64,000 nt of DNA from Tissierellia bacterium (GTDB lineage: Bacteria; Bacillota_A; Clostridia; Tissierellales; Peptoniphilaceae): NCBI GenBank assembly GCA_012513395.1, contig JAAZCH010000265.1, forward strand, positions 8,127 through 72,126, written 5' to 3'. Position 1 is the stretch's first letter. Every line of letters starts with the position of its first letter. Shown here piece after piece: positions 47,283-56,370 of this stretch. The position numbers and the translations under genes were made by a program. The notes below the pieces were generated by a model. It made no database searches. It saw nothing but the letters and a program-made list of their open reading frames with translations, and had not been told where the DNA came from.

Positions 47283-47593
47283 TAAGAGTACATCTATAAG
47301 CCGTGTTCTGTGTTCGCTGATCATTAATCTGGGCTATTTGTTGCCAAAAAGCTCTAGCGATCTACCATCTGACCTCTCGGTCCCATTTGATCTTTCTCCT
47401 GACGGGGTTTACATAGCCACATAATCTCTTATGTGCTGGTGAGCTCTTACTTCACCTTTCCATCCTTACCTGTAAAACAGGCGGTATCTCTCTGTTGCAC
47501 TAGCCTTAGGGTCGCCCCCACTGGACGTTATCCAGCGTCATTTTATGGAGCACGGACTTTCCTCACTTTACGTGTAATCAGCCAATGTACTCT
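47283..47593 (-). ncRNA. rnpB: RNase P RNA, class A
   Basis: Catalytic RNA of RNase P. On the minus strand there are GAGGAAAGTCCGTGCTCC (near 47555-47572), AACAGAGAGATACCGCC, GGTAAGGATGGAAAGGTG and the terminal ACAGAACACGGCTTATAG, the universally conserved blocks in order. The 5' AGAGTACAT and 3' ATGTACTCT ends pair to form P1. The order and the TGGATAACGTCCAG hairpin resemble the ancestral class A type rather than the Bacillus class B type. Ends are inferred from P1 pairing and the promoter, so they may be off by several bases. Confidence 0.95.
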
Positions 47594-47598
47594 AAGAT

Positions 47599-47627
47599 AT
47601 ACTAGCATAATATATAGAAAGATTCAA
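47599..47627 (-). promoter_or_regulatory. Promoter of rnpB
   Basis: TTGAAT (47622-47627), 17 nt, TAGTAT (47599-47604) with TGC directly before the -10 (extended -10), placing the start at about 47592. Confidence 0.8.
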
Positions 47628-47673
47628 TGTTTTCACAAAAACCTCATGATATATAGCTCCTAGCTCTAATATT

Positions 47674-48408
47674 TTATAAAACTTTGCTTAAAAATTCTTT
47701 AGTTCTAGGATTTTTAGGATTATTAAATATTTCCTCTGGCGCGCCTTGTTCTTGTATTATTCCGTCATCCATAAACAAAACTCTGTCAGAAATTTCTTTT
47801 GCAAAATTCATTTCGTGGGTTACTATTACTATTGTCATACCAGAAGTGACCAAATCTTTAATTACATCCAAAACTTCTTTTACCATCTCTGGATCCAACG
47901 CACTAGTAGGTTCATCAAATAATATTATCTCAGGATCCATAGCCAATGCTCTTACTATGGCCAATCTTTGCTTTTGTCCTCCTGATAGTCTATTTGGATA
48001 TTCCAACTTTTTATCTAAAAGTCCTACTCTAGATAGTAGTTCCTCGGCCAATTTTTTTGCGTCTTCTTTCTTAATACCTTTTTCTAATGTAGGAGCTAGG
48101 GTAAGATTTTCTAACACATTTAAATGTGGAAAGACATTGAACTGTTGAAAAACCATTCCAATTTTTTGGCGATATTTAGCCAAATTTATGTTTTTATCCA
48201 TTAAGTTCTTTCCTTTAAAGATGACCTCTCCATCAGTTGGCATCTCCAATAAATTTAAACATCGAAGAAAAGTACTCTTACCGCTTCCGGAAGGACCTAT
48301 TATTGAAACCACTTCACCATAACTAATTTTTTCAGTAATTCCCTTTAAAACCTCTAACTCTCCAAAGGATTTATAAAGATTATTGACCTCTACTAATATT
48401 TTATCCAT
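47674..48408 (-). CDS. Polar amino-acid ABC transporter ATPase
   Basis: A 244-residue GlnQ/HisP-type ATPase. Walker [26 protein letters not shown]-loop, signature [16 protein letters not shown], Walker [15 protein letters not shown], and H-loop THEM. The family energises uptake of polar or basic amino acids. The reading frame extends to a TTG at 48426, but that lies in the AAGGAG element; ATG 48408 is 8 nt from it. It overlaps the permease gene by 8 nt. Regulation by the upstream histidine T-box suggests histidine as substrate. Confidence 0.95.
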   Translation of the reverse strand: MDKILVEVNNLYKSFGELEVLKGITEKISYGEVVSIIGPSGSGKSTFLRCLNLLEMPTDGEVIFKGKNLMDKNINLAKYRQKIGMVFQQFNVFPHLNVLENLTLAPTLEKGIKKEDAKKLAEELLSRVGLLDKKLEYPNRLSGGQKQRLAIVRALAMDPEIILFDEPTSALDPEMVKEVLDVIKDLVTSGMTIVIVTHEMNFAKEISDRVLFMDDGIIQEQGAPEEIFNNPKNPRTKEFLSKVL

Positions 48409-49060
48409 TTTGCAAGCTCCTTTCAAAAACGTTTATACCTTTTGAAAGAATACTTGTTACGACCAAATAGATTATTCCTACTATAACTAAAGAAGGAAGA
48501 GATAAAAATGTAGCTGACTGAACAGTTTTGTAAGAGGTCATTAATTCACTTACAAAGAATACTGAAGCCAATGAAGTCTGCTTTACCATAGAAATGTATT
48601 CATTTCCAAGGGCAGGTAAAATGTTTTTTATAGCTTGGGGAAGGATGATTTTTCTCATCACATTCCAATTTGAAAGTCCTAAGCTTTTACCGGCTTCTCC
48701 TTGTCCTTTATCCACTGCTTGAATACCAGCACGGATTACTTCTGCGACATACGAACTTGCATTTACTATTAAAGCTACCACTATACATGCTGTATCGCTT
48801 AAAGAAAATGGTGTTACCTTTGGGAGGAGCAGCCAGAAAAAGTATAGTTGCAATAATATTGGAGTTCCCCTAAGTACTCCAATATATGCATTGACTGCTA
48901 AATCCAAAATCTTTATTTTAGATAGCTTTAAAATCGCAATAACCGTTCCTAGGATGGATGCTGCAAAAACAGTAATTCCAGCCAGCCACAATGTTCCTGT
49001 CAATCCACTTATATAAACATATCCATACTTCTGCCATAGAGAAATAATCGTATTTGTCAT
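48401..49060 (-). CDS. Polar amino-acid ABC transporter permease
   Basis: A 219-residue inner-membrane permease of the HisMQ/GlnP family with about five spans. The cytoplasmic EAA loop [23 protein letters not shown] lies near 143-165, the ATPase contact. [16 protein letters not shown] near 62-77 is typical. A single permease gene implies a homodimer. GAGGTG lies before the ATG. It sits between the binding protein and ATPase genes. Confidence 0.95.
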   Translation of the reverse strand: MTNTIISLWQKYGYVYISGLTGTLWLAGITVFAASILGTVIAILKLSKIKILDLAVNAYIGVLRGTPILLQLYFFWLLLPKVTPFSLSDTACIVVALIVNASSYVAEVIRAGIQAVDKGQGEAGKSLGLSNWNVMRKIILPQAIKNILPALGNEYISMVKQTSLASVFFVSELMTSYKTVQSATFLSLPSLVIVGIIYLVVTSILSKGINVFERSLQNG

Positions 49061-49072
49061 AACCTACACCTC

Positions 49073-49948
49073 TTACAATCCTAAGTCTTTTGCATACTCA
49101 GTATATTCTTTGTGCCATTTTTCAAATTCTCCAGATTCCAAAACTTCTTTAATAGCTTCATTAACAATTTCTGTAAGTTCGGATTCACCTTTTGGTATTC
49201 CTATTCGAGTACCTTGAGTTTCTGGATCTACTTCAAATTCAAAACCTTCTACTATCATTAATTTTGCATTTGGATTTGCTTCTATATACAATTGTCCCAT
49301 TGGAATAGATACAGCACAGGCATCAGCTTTATTTTCTTCTACCATTAAGAATCCATCTGTAGTTGCAGATACTCTTTTAAATTCTTTGTATTTTGGAACT
49401 TGTTCATTTACAAATAATTCCTGAAGAGATCCACTTTGAGCTACTATAATTTTGTCTGCCATGTCATCAGGGCCTTTGATGTTGTTTGAGTCCTCTTGGC
49501 GAATTAACAAACCATAACCTGGACTATTTTCTGAAAAGTAATATCCGTCAGATAAATTCATGGCTTCTTCCCTTGCCGGAGTATATGCCAAAGCTGAGAT
49601 TGCTAAATCATATTTTCCTTCAGTTATACTGCTTAACACTGCAGAAAATTCTAATGGAATTATTTTAACTTCAACTCCAATCTTTTCGGCTATATATTTT
49701 GCAAGTAATATATCTGACCCTACATACTGCTCGTCGCCACTTTTGGACGGGTCAATAAATTCATATGGTGCAAAATACGGTTCTGTCACAACTTCTAAGT
49801 AACCTTTTTCTTTAATGACTTCTAGTCTATTAGAGTCGTTTTTTTCTTTATCATTTTTTGAAGTGCCTCCACAACCTACCATTAAGAATAAACTAGCTAT
49901 TACGATCGCCACTAAAACAAATCTTTTTAAATATTTCTTATTTAACAT
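49073..49948 (-). CDS. Amino-acid ABC transporter substrate-binding lipoprotein
   Basis: A family 3 binding protein, 291 aa. The N-terminus is a lipoprotein signal (basic MLNKKYLKRF, hydrophobic stretch, then MVGC with the acylated Cys26) followed by a charged linker. Then the periplasmic-fold domain with FAPYEFIDPSKSGDEQYVGSD ligand pocket and DLAISALAYTPAREEAMNLS. An open frame extends 48 codons further upstream to 50092 through the T-box terminator, but the AAAGGGAG site and signal peptide fix the start at 49948. First gene of a three-gene importer under T-box control. Confidence 0.95.
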   Translation of the reverse strand: MLNKKYLKRFVLVAIVIASLFLMVGCGGTSKNDKEKNDSNRLEVIKEKGYLEVVTEPYFAPYEFIDPSKSGDEQYVGSDILLAKYIAEKIGVEVKIIPLEFSAVLSSITEGKYDLAISALAYTPAREEAMNLSDGYYFSENSPGYGLLIRQEDSNNIKGPDDMADKIIVAQSGSLQELFVNEQVPKYKEFKRVSATTDGFLMVEENKADACAVSIPMGQLYIEANPNAKLMIVEGFEFEVDPETQGTRIGIPKGESELTEIVNEAIKEVLESGEFEKWHKEYTEYAKDLGL

Positions 49949-49993
49949 CTTCTTTTCTCCCTTTAAAATATTTTGTCTTGTTTTGGCCAAAAA

Positions 49994-50284
49994 CAAAAAA
50001 ATCTCGTCCTCCAGCATATACATGCTAGAGGACGAGAATATATTCCCGTGGTCCCACCTCTGTTTAATGATATCTCGCGATACCAAACTCATCAGGTACT
50101 ATCATACCTTTGCACTATAACGGGTGCGAGTTATCCGAATCCACTACTTCCTTAACGGTTTTGCAAGATTAGCTCAAAGATGTGTTCGATATATAATAGC
50201 TATGCATTTTCACCAAGCATGCACTCTCTATAAGTTATTAATACATCTACTCTTTCTTATCACGGCACTGATTATTAATCAACT
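49994..50284 (-). promoter_or_regulatory. T-box leader, specifier CAC (histidine)
   Basis: On the minus strand the leader of the importer operon shows all T-box parts. Stem I has AGTA (5' half of the specifier loop) then GATGTA and TAATA, pairing with TATTA and TATATC, followed by GAA and the specifier CAC at 50184-50182, then A. The antiterminator motif reads AGGTGGGACCACGGG (around 50042-50059). The terminator stem TCTCGTCCTC...GAGGACGAGA (50002-50037) is followed by seven T. Uncharged tRNA(His) should therefore turn the operon on. The specifier call depends on my manual folding but the loop E geometry (AGTA/GAA) fits well. Confidence 0.9.
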
Positions 50285-50290
50285 GTAAAA

Positions 50291-50319
50291 AATATAACAT
50301 AAATTACACTAGTTGTAAA
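50291..50319 (-). promoter_or_regulatory. Promoter of the T-box operon
   Basis: TTTACA (50314-50319), 17 nt, TATATT (50291-50296) with TGT before the -10 on the minus strand. An alternative -35, TTGACT a few bases upstream, would pair with a poorer -10. Confidence 0.65.
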
Positions 50320-50350
50320 GTCAAATTTCAATTAAAAACAATTTGTCTCT

Positions 50351-51289
50351 TTAATCCTTGTATATTATTGTACCTGTTTTGCCATTTAATGCGTCTAACG
50401 ATTTCTCTAATGAGGTGATAATTGCTTTCCCCTCAGGATTTTGTTCCAGAAAGTTTAAACACGCTTCTATTTTTGGAAGCATTGAACCTTTAGCAAATTG
50501 CTCTTCTTCAATATATTTATGCACTTGAGAAACACTTATTTTAGAAAGATTTTCTTGGTTTGGCTTATTAAAGTTTATCGCAACTTGTTCCACGGCTGTT
50601 AAAATTAATAATGTTCCAGCCTTCATATCAGAAGCCAGTTTCGAACAAGATTTATCTTTATCAATAACTGCCGCTACCCCTTTATATAATCCATCTTCTT
50701 CAATTACTGGAATCCCGCCACCTCCTACAGTGATTACTACGGTTCCCATATCAGAAAGTTTTTTAACTGTTTCCAGCTCAACAATTTTAATAGGAGTTGG
50801 AGAAGGAACTACCCTTCTATATCCTCGCCCTGAATCCTCTTCATAAGTATGTCCATTGACAGAAGAAAGTTTTTCGGATTCTTCTTTGGAATAGAATTGA
50901 CCTATGGGTTTTGTTGGATTTGAAAAAGATTCGTCATTTTTGTCTACAACTACTTGAGTTACAATGGAACATACTTCTTTGTCAATATTTTCCTCGTTTA
51001 AAGCATTTTTTAATGCCTGTTGCATATGATAACCGATATATCCTTGGCTCATTGCTCCGCACTCAGGAAAAGGCATATTAGGAACTCCAATATTTCCATC
51101 GTGAGAGTAATCAAATGACAAATTTATCATTCCCACTTGGGGACCATTTCCGTGTCCTACTATTACTTCGTATCCATCCTTTATTAATTTCACTATAGAT
51201 TGTGAAGTTTCTTTAACTAGTTCCTTCTGCTCTTCTGGCGAGTCGCCTAGAGCATTTCCACCTAATGCTACAACAATTTTTTTATTCAT
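50351..51289 (-). CDS. arcC: Carbamate kinase
   Basis: Transfers phosphate from carbamoyl phosphate to ADP, giving ATP, ammonia and CO2. 312 aa; ALGGNALGDSPEE at 8-20, GHGNGPQVGM near 45-54, the VPSPTPIKIVE block, GGGGIPVIEE near 197 and the KDKSCSKLASD lysine region. No arginine deiminase genes are nearby; here it lies beside the regulator of an allantoin operon, where the carbamoyl phosphate source is oxalurate phosphorolysis. It would thus correspond to the E. coli carbamate kinase of the allantoin cluster (YbcF). AAAGGAAAG is a moderate ribosome site. Confidence 0.95.
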   Translation of the reverse strand: MNKKIVVALGGNALGDSPEEQKELVKETSQSIVKLIKDGYEVIVGHGNGPQVGMINLSFDYSHDGNIGVPNMPFPECGAMSQGYIGYHMQQALKNALNEENIDKEVCSIVTQVVVDKNDESFSNPTKPIGQFYSKEESEKLSSVNGHTYEEDSGRGYRRVVPSPTPIKIVELETVKKLSDMGTVVITVGGGGIPVIEEDGLYKGVAAVIDKDKSCSKLASDMKAGTLLILTAVEQVAINFNKPNQENLSKISVSQVHKYIEEEQFAKGSMLPKIEACLNFLEQNPEGKAIITSLEKSLDALNGKTGTIIYKD

Positions 51290-51409
51290 TATTCTTTCCT
51301 TTCAAAATATATAATTTTACCTATGAGTAGTATATTTTTAAATTGCCAATAAATCACGGTTATAAATAATAAATGTACAATCATATTTTGTGCATACTAT
51401 ACAATTTTG

Positions 51410-53011
51410 TCACATTTCTAATAAATTCAACGCTATTTCCAAGTTAAACAATTCATCAGGGTCATTTAAATCAGAGTTTAGTATTTCCTTACAACGTTCA
51501 AGTCTATAAATGACTGTATTTCTGTGAATATACATTTCCCTAGCAGTTTTAGATACATCAGTTTTATTCATGAGCCATTTTCTTAACGTATCTCTGTAAT
51601 CTGCATAATTTTTAGAATCAGCCTCATACAAATCTCCCAAAATAGATTGAGCAAAAAATGTAAGCTCATAGGAATTAATATGTGAGAATAATGATTTGAA
51701 ATCTTGTGGTCTAGATATTTTAATATGCTGAAAATCAACATTTTCCGTACCATGTTCTACAGCTTTTAATGCTTCTGTATAGCTTTGATATTGAAAATTG
51801 TATGAGTGAAATTCTGCGCCTATGGCAATATTTATATCGATTTCCAAAACTTTTTTTAAAACCTCTACATTTTTATTTAAAATGTCTATAATTTTAGAAA
51901 TATTTTTTTCACTTGTTTGGACAATATACATCTTCTCATTTCTAAGTGGATATAGATTATAGTGTTCTAATTTTTCAAATTTTTTTGCCAGCCAGTTATA
52001 TATTAATGTATAGCCTATGATTTGTAAGTGGCTTGGGAATAATTTTGAAAAATCTGGAAAATACAAAATAATAGTTCTTCCTGATGTAAAGTAGTCCATT
52101 TTATTACTGTGAACAAATTCTAGAATTTGCTCCTCATCTTCCCTAGAACAAAGTTTAATTAAATTTAAGAAAAGGCTTTCCTTCTTTTCTAGCTTATGAT
52201 ATTCGATATTTAACTCTCTAGTCGTGGTAAAAGCGATGCTGAATAAAGCTTGATCGATAATGAAACTAGAAACAGGGTAGCTTAATCTTTCTGTATTTAA
52301 TAATAGCAAATAGTAGGGATAATGAGCAGTCAATTTCATGGTATAGACCCCTACATTGAATTTTTCTTCTTTTATATTTTCTAGAGTATCGCTATAATAT
52401 TTGACATCACTTGGTATTTTTGATGCTAGACTTCGAATATTGTTTTTATCAAAAGCTCTAGCAAAATTCGAGCTGGAGTATTCGATATTTCCAAAAGGAT
52501 CTATAAGTGCCGTCTCAACTTTTAAAATGTTACTTAGAGTCATAAGAATACCTCTTAAATTTTGATCCTGTAATAACATATTTGAAAAAACTTTCTGACT
52601 ATTAAGAGCAAATATTAGCTCATCATTTGTATCTTGCCATATATGCATAAGAACATCTTGGTAAACTTCTCCCAAGGTTTTATGCGCGGGAATTAATAGT
52701 ATGGGAAATTTTAATTCGTTTGCCCTTTCTATCACGCTATTATCTAAAACTTTTAAAAATCTTTCAACTTTAATTGCCAGCCCACAACAGTTCTTTTCAG
52801 ATAAGTTTTCTATCAGTAAAATTAACTCCTCTTGTTTATCAGCATAGTACATGGCAGTAGTAATAATCAAAGCATTATCGCCTATATATGAATAAACATC
52901 AGGTGTTTCTGTAGATTCAACGGTTGTAATCTCTTTATCAAGGTCTGCTTCTTCGTTCATAACAACAAAATAATTAAATTTTTTATCGTTAAGTAATTCA
53001 ATTAGCTTCAT
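51410..53011 (-). CDS. pucR: PucR-family transcriptional regulator
   Basis: A 533-residue regulator. The N-terminal PucR-type ligand domain covers about residues 1-120, a GGDEF-like/CdaR-type middle part covers about 290-440, and a helix-turn-helix lies at the C-terminus (KTDVSKTAREMYIHRNTVIYRLERCKE, quoted in two parts: KTDVSKTAREMYIHRN and TVIYRLERCKE, about 485-515). PucR activates purine catabolism genes in Bacillus with allantoin or ureidoglycolate-type effectors. It is divergent from allC and shares a 240-bp control region with a 30-bp-spaced repeat. AGGAGG precedes the ATG. Function as the local activator is inferred from family and place. Confidence 0.9.
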   Translation of the reverse strand: MKLIELLNDKKFNYFVVMNEEADLDKEITTVESTETPDVYSYIGDNALIITTAMYYADKQEELILLIENLSEKNCCGLAIKVERFLKVLDNSVIERANELKFPILLIPAHKTLGEVYQDVLMHIWQDTNDELIFALNSQKVFSNMLLQDQNLRGILMTLSNILKVETALIDPFGNIEYSSSNFARAFDKNNIRSLASKIPSDVKYYSDTLENIKEEKFNVGVYTMKLTAHYPYYLLLLNTERLSYPVSSFIIDQALFSIAFTTTRELNIEYHKLEKKESLFLNLIKLCSREDEEQILEFVHSNKMDYFTSGRTIILYFPDFSKLFPSHLQIIGYTLIYNWLAKKFEKLEHYNLYPLRNEKMYIVQTSEKNISKIIDILNKNVEVLKKVLEIDINIAIGAEFHSYNFQYQSYTEALKAVEHGTENVDFQHIKISRPQDFKSLFSHINSYELTFFAQSILGDLYEADSKNYADYRDTLRKWLMNKTDVSKTAREMYIHRNTVIYRLERCKEILNSDLNDPDELFNLEIALNLLEM

Positions 53012-53044
53012 CGAAACCTCCTAGTTAGATAATTCAATAAACAT

Positions 53045-53053
53045 ATTCTATCA
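53045..53053 (-). promoter_or_regulatory. Possible extended -10 of pucR
   Basis: TGATAGAAT on the minus strand (TG-n-TAGAAT) about 35 bp before the pucR ATG. No convincing -35. Confidence 0.35.
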
Positions 53054-53133
53054 CAAATTTTAATTGAAGATTTGATAGTTTTTAATTCTAAAGCCTTGTA
53101 CTATAATATAATATATAAACGTTTTCATTTCTT

Positions 53134-53185
53134 GTGCATTTTGCCTAAATGGTAAATAATAAAATGTTATTTGGTCTAATGATAC
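53134..53185 (+). promoter_or_regulatory. 30-bp-spaced direct repeat upstream of the allantoin operon (candidate PucR operator)
   Basis: The segments 53134-53155 and 53164-53185 match at 12 of 22 positions with an exact 30-bp step (shared pattern TG....TTTG....AATG.TA). Relative to the -10 at 53202 their centres would lie near -70 and -40, where activators commonly bind. The second copy contains TTTGGTCTAA, reminiscent of the TTGGTTAA core that I recall for Bacillus PucR. Confidence 0.5.
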
Positions 53186-53197
53186 GATTAAAATCTA

Positions 53198-53207
53198 TGT
53201 ATATAAT
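53198..53207 (+). promoter_or_regulatory. Probable -10 of the allC operon
   Basis: Perfect TATAAT at 53202-53207, 45 bp before allC, without a recognisable -35; this fits an activator-dependent promoter. Confidence 0.5.
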
Positions 53208-53252
53208 AAACAAAAATGAATTGATTACATAAAAATATTAAGGAGGAGTATG

Positions 53253-54479
53253 ATGGAATATAGAACAGCTTATAACTATTACGAGAACATTTTCTCTAGT
53301 ATAGGCAAAACTGATAAAGGCGGCCTAACTAGATTGTTATATAGTGACGAATGGTATAATGCACAAAATAAGATGAAAGAGGAAATGGAAGCCATAGGCA
53401 TGACAGCTGAATTTGATGCAGTGGGAAATCTTTTTGGTACAATTCCTGGTTCAGAAGGTTCAGGCGTTATAGCGACAGGTTCTCACATCGACAGCGTTGT
53501 AGAAGGTGGAAACTTAGACGGTCAATTCGGAATCCTGGCAGGTTTAGTCGCAATAAAAAATCTTTACGAAAAGCACGGCCAACCTAAAAAAGGTTTACAA
53601 GTAATTTCTATGGCAGAAGAAGAAGGCAGTAGATTTCCCTATGTGTTTTGGGGAAGCAAAAATATTTTCAATATGATAGATTCTGAAGAAAGAATTGAAA
53701 TGGAGAATATTAAAGATGGCGATGGAATTAAACTTGTAGATGAGATGAAAAGACATGGATTTGATTTTAAATCTGATGATGCTCCGTCTAATAACATCGA
53801 TAAATTTGTGGAAATTCACATCGAACAAGGAAATTATCTAGAAATGATAAACAAACACATTGGAGTAATTACTGCAATAACGGGACAAAAGAGATATGAA
53901 ATTACAATTACTGGACAAGCTAATCACGCTGGCACAACTAGGATGGGATATAGAAAAGATGCAATCTATGCTTATTCAAAAATAGTTAAGTCATCTATTG
54001 AAATGGCTTTAGAAGAAGGTGATCCTCTAGTAATTACTTTTGGAAATATTACAGTCACTCCAAATACTGTAAATGTAGTTCCCGGTAAAGTTGTGTTTTC
54101 GATGGATTGTAGACATCCTGATGGATTTATCCTTAACAATTTCACAAAAAAAATTGAAAACAATATGAAAAAAATTGTGGAAGATATGAATATGGGCATT
54201 GATATCAATATGTGGATGAATGCTCCCCCGGTTCCGATGAATCATGAAGTAACAAACACGATAGAAAATACAGTTAAAGAAATGGGAATAGATTACGAAG
54301 TAATGCACTCAGGTGCAGGACATGACTCGCAAATATTTGCCCCACGAGTTCCTACGGGAATGATATTTGTGCCAAGCATCGCAGGAATAAGTCACAATCC
54401 TGATGAGAAAACTGAGTTAGACGATTTGATTTTAGGAATTAAGGTATTGGAAAATACTTTATATAAATTAGCATATTAA
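53253..54479 (+). CDS. allC: Allantoate amidohydrolase (M20 family)
   Basis: Hydrolyses allantoate to S-ureidoglycine, ammonia and CO2. A 408-residue metallo-amidohydrolase. Metal site parts are GSHIDSV near 80, the LDGQFGILAGL aspartate, MAEEEGSRFP near 125, HIEQG near 190 and HSGAGHDSQIF near 378. NHAGTTRMGYRKDA marks the dimerisation lid domain. The M20 family also holds N-carbamoyl-amino-acid hydrolases; the surrounding allantoin genes decide for AllC. Of two adjacent ATG codons, 53253 is 6 nt from AGGAGG and preferred over 53250. First gene of a six-gene plus-strand operon. Confidence 0.92.
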   Translation: MEYRTAYNYYENIFSSIGKTDKGGLTRLLYSDEWYNAQNKMKEEMEAIGMTAEFDAVGNLFGTIPGSEGSGVIATGSHIDSVVEGGNLDGQFGILAGLVAIKNLYEKHGQPKKGLQVISMAEEEGSRFPYVFWGSKNIFNMIDSEERIEMENIKDGDGIKLVDEMKRHGFDFKSDDAPSNNIDKFVEIHIEQGNYLEMINKHIGVITAITGQKRYEITITGQANHAGTTRMGYRKDAIYAYSKIVKSSIEMALEEGDPLVITFGNITVTPNTVNVVPGKVVFSMDCRHPDGFILNNFTKKIENNMKKIVEDMNMGIDINMWMNAPPVPMNHEVTNTIENTVKEMGIDYEVMHSGAGHDSQIFAPRVPTGMIFVPSIAGISHNPDEKTELDDLILGIKVLENTLYKLAY

Positions 54480-54492
54480 TTAGGAGGAAATT

Positions 54493-55281
54493 ATGGGATA
54501 TTTAAATAATCAATTAGGGTACAGAAATGACATTTTAGCAAACAGATCGGTAGTTAAAAAGAACAACTATGCGTTATTAGAGCCAGACGGATTGGTGAAA
54601 ACTTCAATTCCAGGATTTGAAAATTGTGATATCACAGTTTTAGCTACTCCTCATATAGGAGCAAGCTTCGTAGATTATTTACTTCACATCCAACCAAATG
54701 GAAAACACGCTGAAGGATTCGGTGGCGATGGAGTTGAAACATTTATTTATGTAATTTCTGGAGAACTTTCTGTTAATACAACAGAAGGAGAAGAAATTCT
54801 AAAAGATGGTGGATTTGTGTTTACACCTGCTGAAGACAAACTTTATTTTGAAAACAAATCAGGCGAGACTGTTAAAGCTTTTTTATACAAGAGAAGATAT
54901 AGACCAGTAGAGGGATATAGTGCACACTTAGTCGTAGGAAATGCAGCTGATTTAGAGTATGAAGATTATGAAGGCATGAAAGAAGTTCAATTTACTAACT
55001 TCCTACCTGCTGTAGATAATTTAGGTTTTGATATGAACTTCCATATTCTATCCTTCCAACCTGGAGCATCTCATGGCTACATTGAAACTCATTTACCTGA
55101 GCATGGAGCATTGATAACTGAAGGTATGGGAATGTATAACTTGGATAACGAATGGATGCCAGTAAAAGAAGGAGATTATATATTTATGAGTGCTTATAGT
55201 CTTCAAGGAGCTTATGCAGTTGGCAGCGGACCATTGACATATATATATTCAAAAGATTGCAACAGAGACGTAGAAATATAA
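54493..55281 (+). CDS. allE: S-ureidoglycine aminohydrolase (bicupin, YlbA)
   Basis: Converts S-ureidoglycine to S-ureidoglycolate and ammonia. A 262-residue protein with two cupin domains: the first with GGDGVETFIYVISGEL near 75-90, the second with the metal-binding GASHGYIETHLPEHGA near 193-208 and a late glutamine in SLQGAYAV. Starts MGYLNNQLGY, length as in YlbA. TAGGAGG lies before the ATG, 13 bp after allC. Confidence 0.94.
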   Translation: MGYLNNQLGYRNDILANRSVVKKNNYALLEPDGLVKTSIPGFENCDITVLATPHIGASFVDYLLHIQPNGKHAEGFGGDGVETFIYVISGELSVNTTEGEEILKDGGFVFTPAEDKLYFENKSGETVKAFLYKRRYRPVEGYSAHLVVGNAADLEYEDYEGMKEVQFTNFLPAVDNLGFDMNFHILSFQPGASHGYIETHLPEHGALITEGMGMYNLDNEWMPVKEGDYIFMSAYSLQGAYAVGSGPLTYIYSKDCNRDVEI

Positions 55282-55308
55282 ATATAAATAAAAAATATAG
55301 GTGAAAAA

Positions 55309-56358
55309 ATGATTTTACAAAGAGCTGAATTAAAAGAATTAATGAAGAAAAAATTAATGGCTGCAGGATTAAAAGAAGATCATGCAGAAGTAACAAGCGA
55401 AATCCTTGCATTTTCAGATGCTAGAGGTTATCACTCTCATGGTGCAGTTAGAGTTGAATATTACTCTGAGAGAATTTTCAAAGGCGGAATCACTGTTGAT
55501 CCAAATATAACTTGGGAAGAAACCGGTCCATGTAGTGGTATAGTAGATGGAGACAATGGAATTGGATTTGTAGTTGCTAAATATGGAATGGAAAAAGCAA
55601 TTGAAATGGCTAAAAAGAATGGGATTGCAGTAGTAGGAATGAAAAGACTTAGCCACTCTGGTTCTATTGGATACTTTTGCGAAATGGCTAGGGATGAAAA
55701 TCTAATTGGATTCTCAGTGTGTCAATCTGACCCAATGGCTGTACCATATGGAGGAACAGAGCCATATTATGGAACTCATCCTATAGCTTTCAGTGCGCCA
55801 ACTGAAGATGGCGAAAAGTTGATGATAGACATGGCTACAACTGTCCAGGCTTGGGGTAAAATTTTAGATAAAAAATCTAAAAATGAACCTATCCCGAATG
55901 ACTGGGCTGTAGATGAAACTGGAGCACCTACTACAGATCCACATAAAGTTAATGCCCTACTACCAATTGCAGGACCAAAGGGATATGGACTTATGATGAT
56001 GGTAGATATTTTATCTGGTGTACTTTTAGGAGTGCCATTTGGAAAACACATCTCCAGTATGTATCATGACCTTTCTGAAGGAAGAAATCTAGGACAACTT
56101 CACATAGTAATCGATCCTGAGAGATTTGTAGGATTAAATAAATTCAAGAGAGATATGTCAGATATGCTTCAAGAACTTAACGAAATGGAGCCAGCTCCAG
56201 GATTTGATGAAGTAAGCTATCCAGGACAAAGAGGTTCAGCTAGAGAAGAAAAAAGTAATGAAAATGGAATCGAAATCGTAGATGCTATTTACGAATATCT
56301 AATTAGCGATGATATCCACTTTGATAGATACGACAATAAAAATCGTTTTGCAGAATAA
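55309..56358 (+). CDS. allD: Ureidoglycolate dehydrogenase
   Basis: NAD(P)-linked oxidation of S-ureidoglycolate to oxalurate. LDH2/malate-dehydrogenase family: RGYHSHGAVRVEYY near 40-55 with the catalytic His, VAKYGMEKAIEMAKKNGIAVVGMKRLSHSGS in the centre (read in two parts, around 85-115) and the DMATTVQAWGKI stretch near 175. The length, 349 aa, is that of AllD. The family includes other 2-hydroxyacid oxidoreductases; operon context decides. Confidence 0.92.
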   Translation: MILQRAELKELMKKKLMAAGLKEDHAEVTSEILAFSDARGYHSHGAVRVEYYSERIFKGGITVDPNITWEETGPCSGIVDGDNGIGFVVAKYGMEKAIEMAKKNGIAVVGMKRLSHSGSIGYFCEMARDENLIGFSVCQSDPMAVPYGGTEPYYGTHPIAFSAPTEDGEKLMIDMATTVQAWGKILDKKSKNEPIPNDWAVDETGAPTTDPHKVNALLPIAGPKGYGLMMMVDILSGVLLGVPFGKHISSMYHDLSEGRNLGQLHIVIDPERFVGLNKFKRDMSDMLQELNEMEPAPGFDEVSYPGQRGSAREEKSNENGIEIVDAIYEYLISDDIHFDRYDNKNRFAE

Positions 56359-56370
56359 GGAGAAAATTAA

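Noticed and set aside
47433..47663. Open frame on the plus strand
   Set aside because: It is antisense to the RNase P RNA and has no ribosome site or known family.
49949..50092. 48-codon N-terminal extension of the binding protein
   Set aside because: It would translate the T-box terminator; signal peptide and AAAGGGAG site place the start at 49948.
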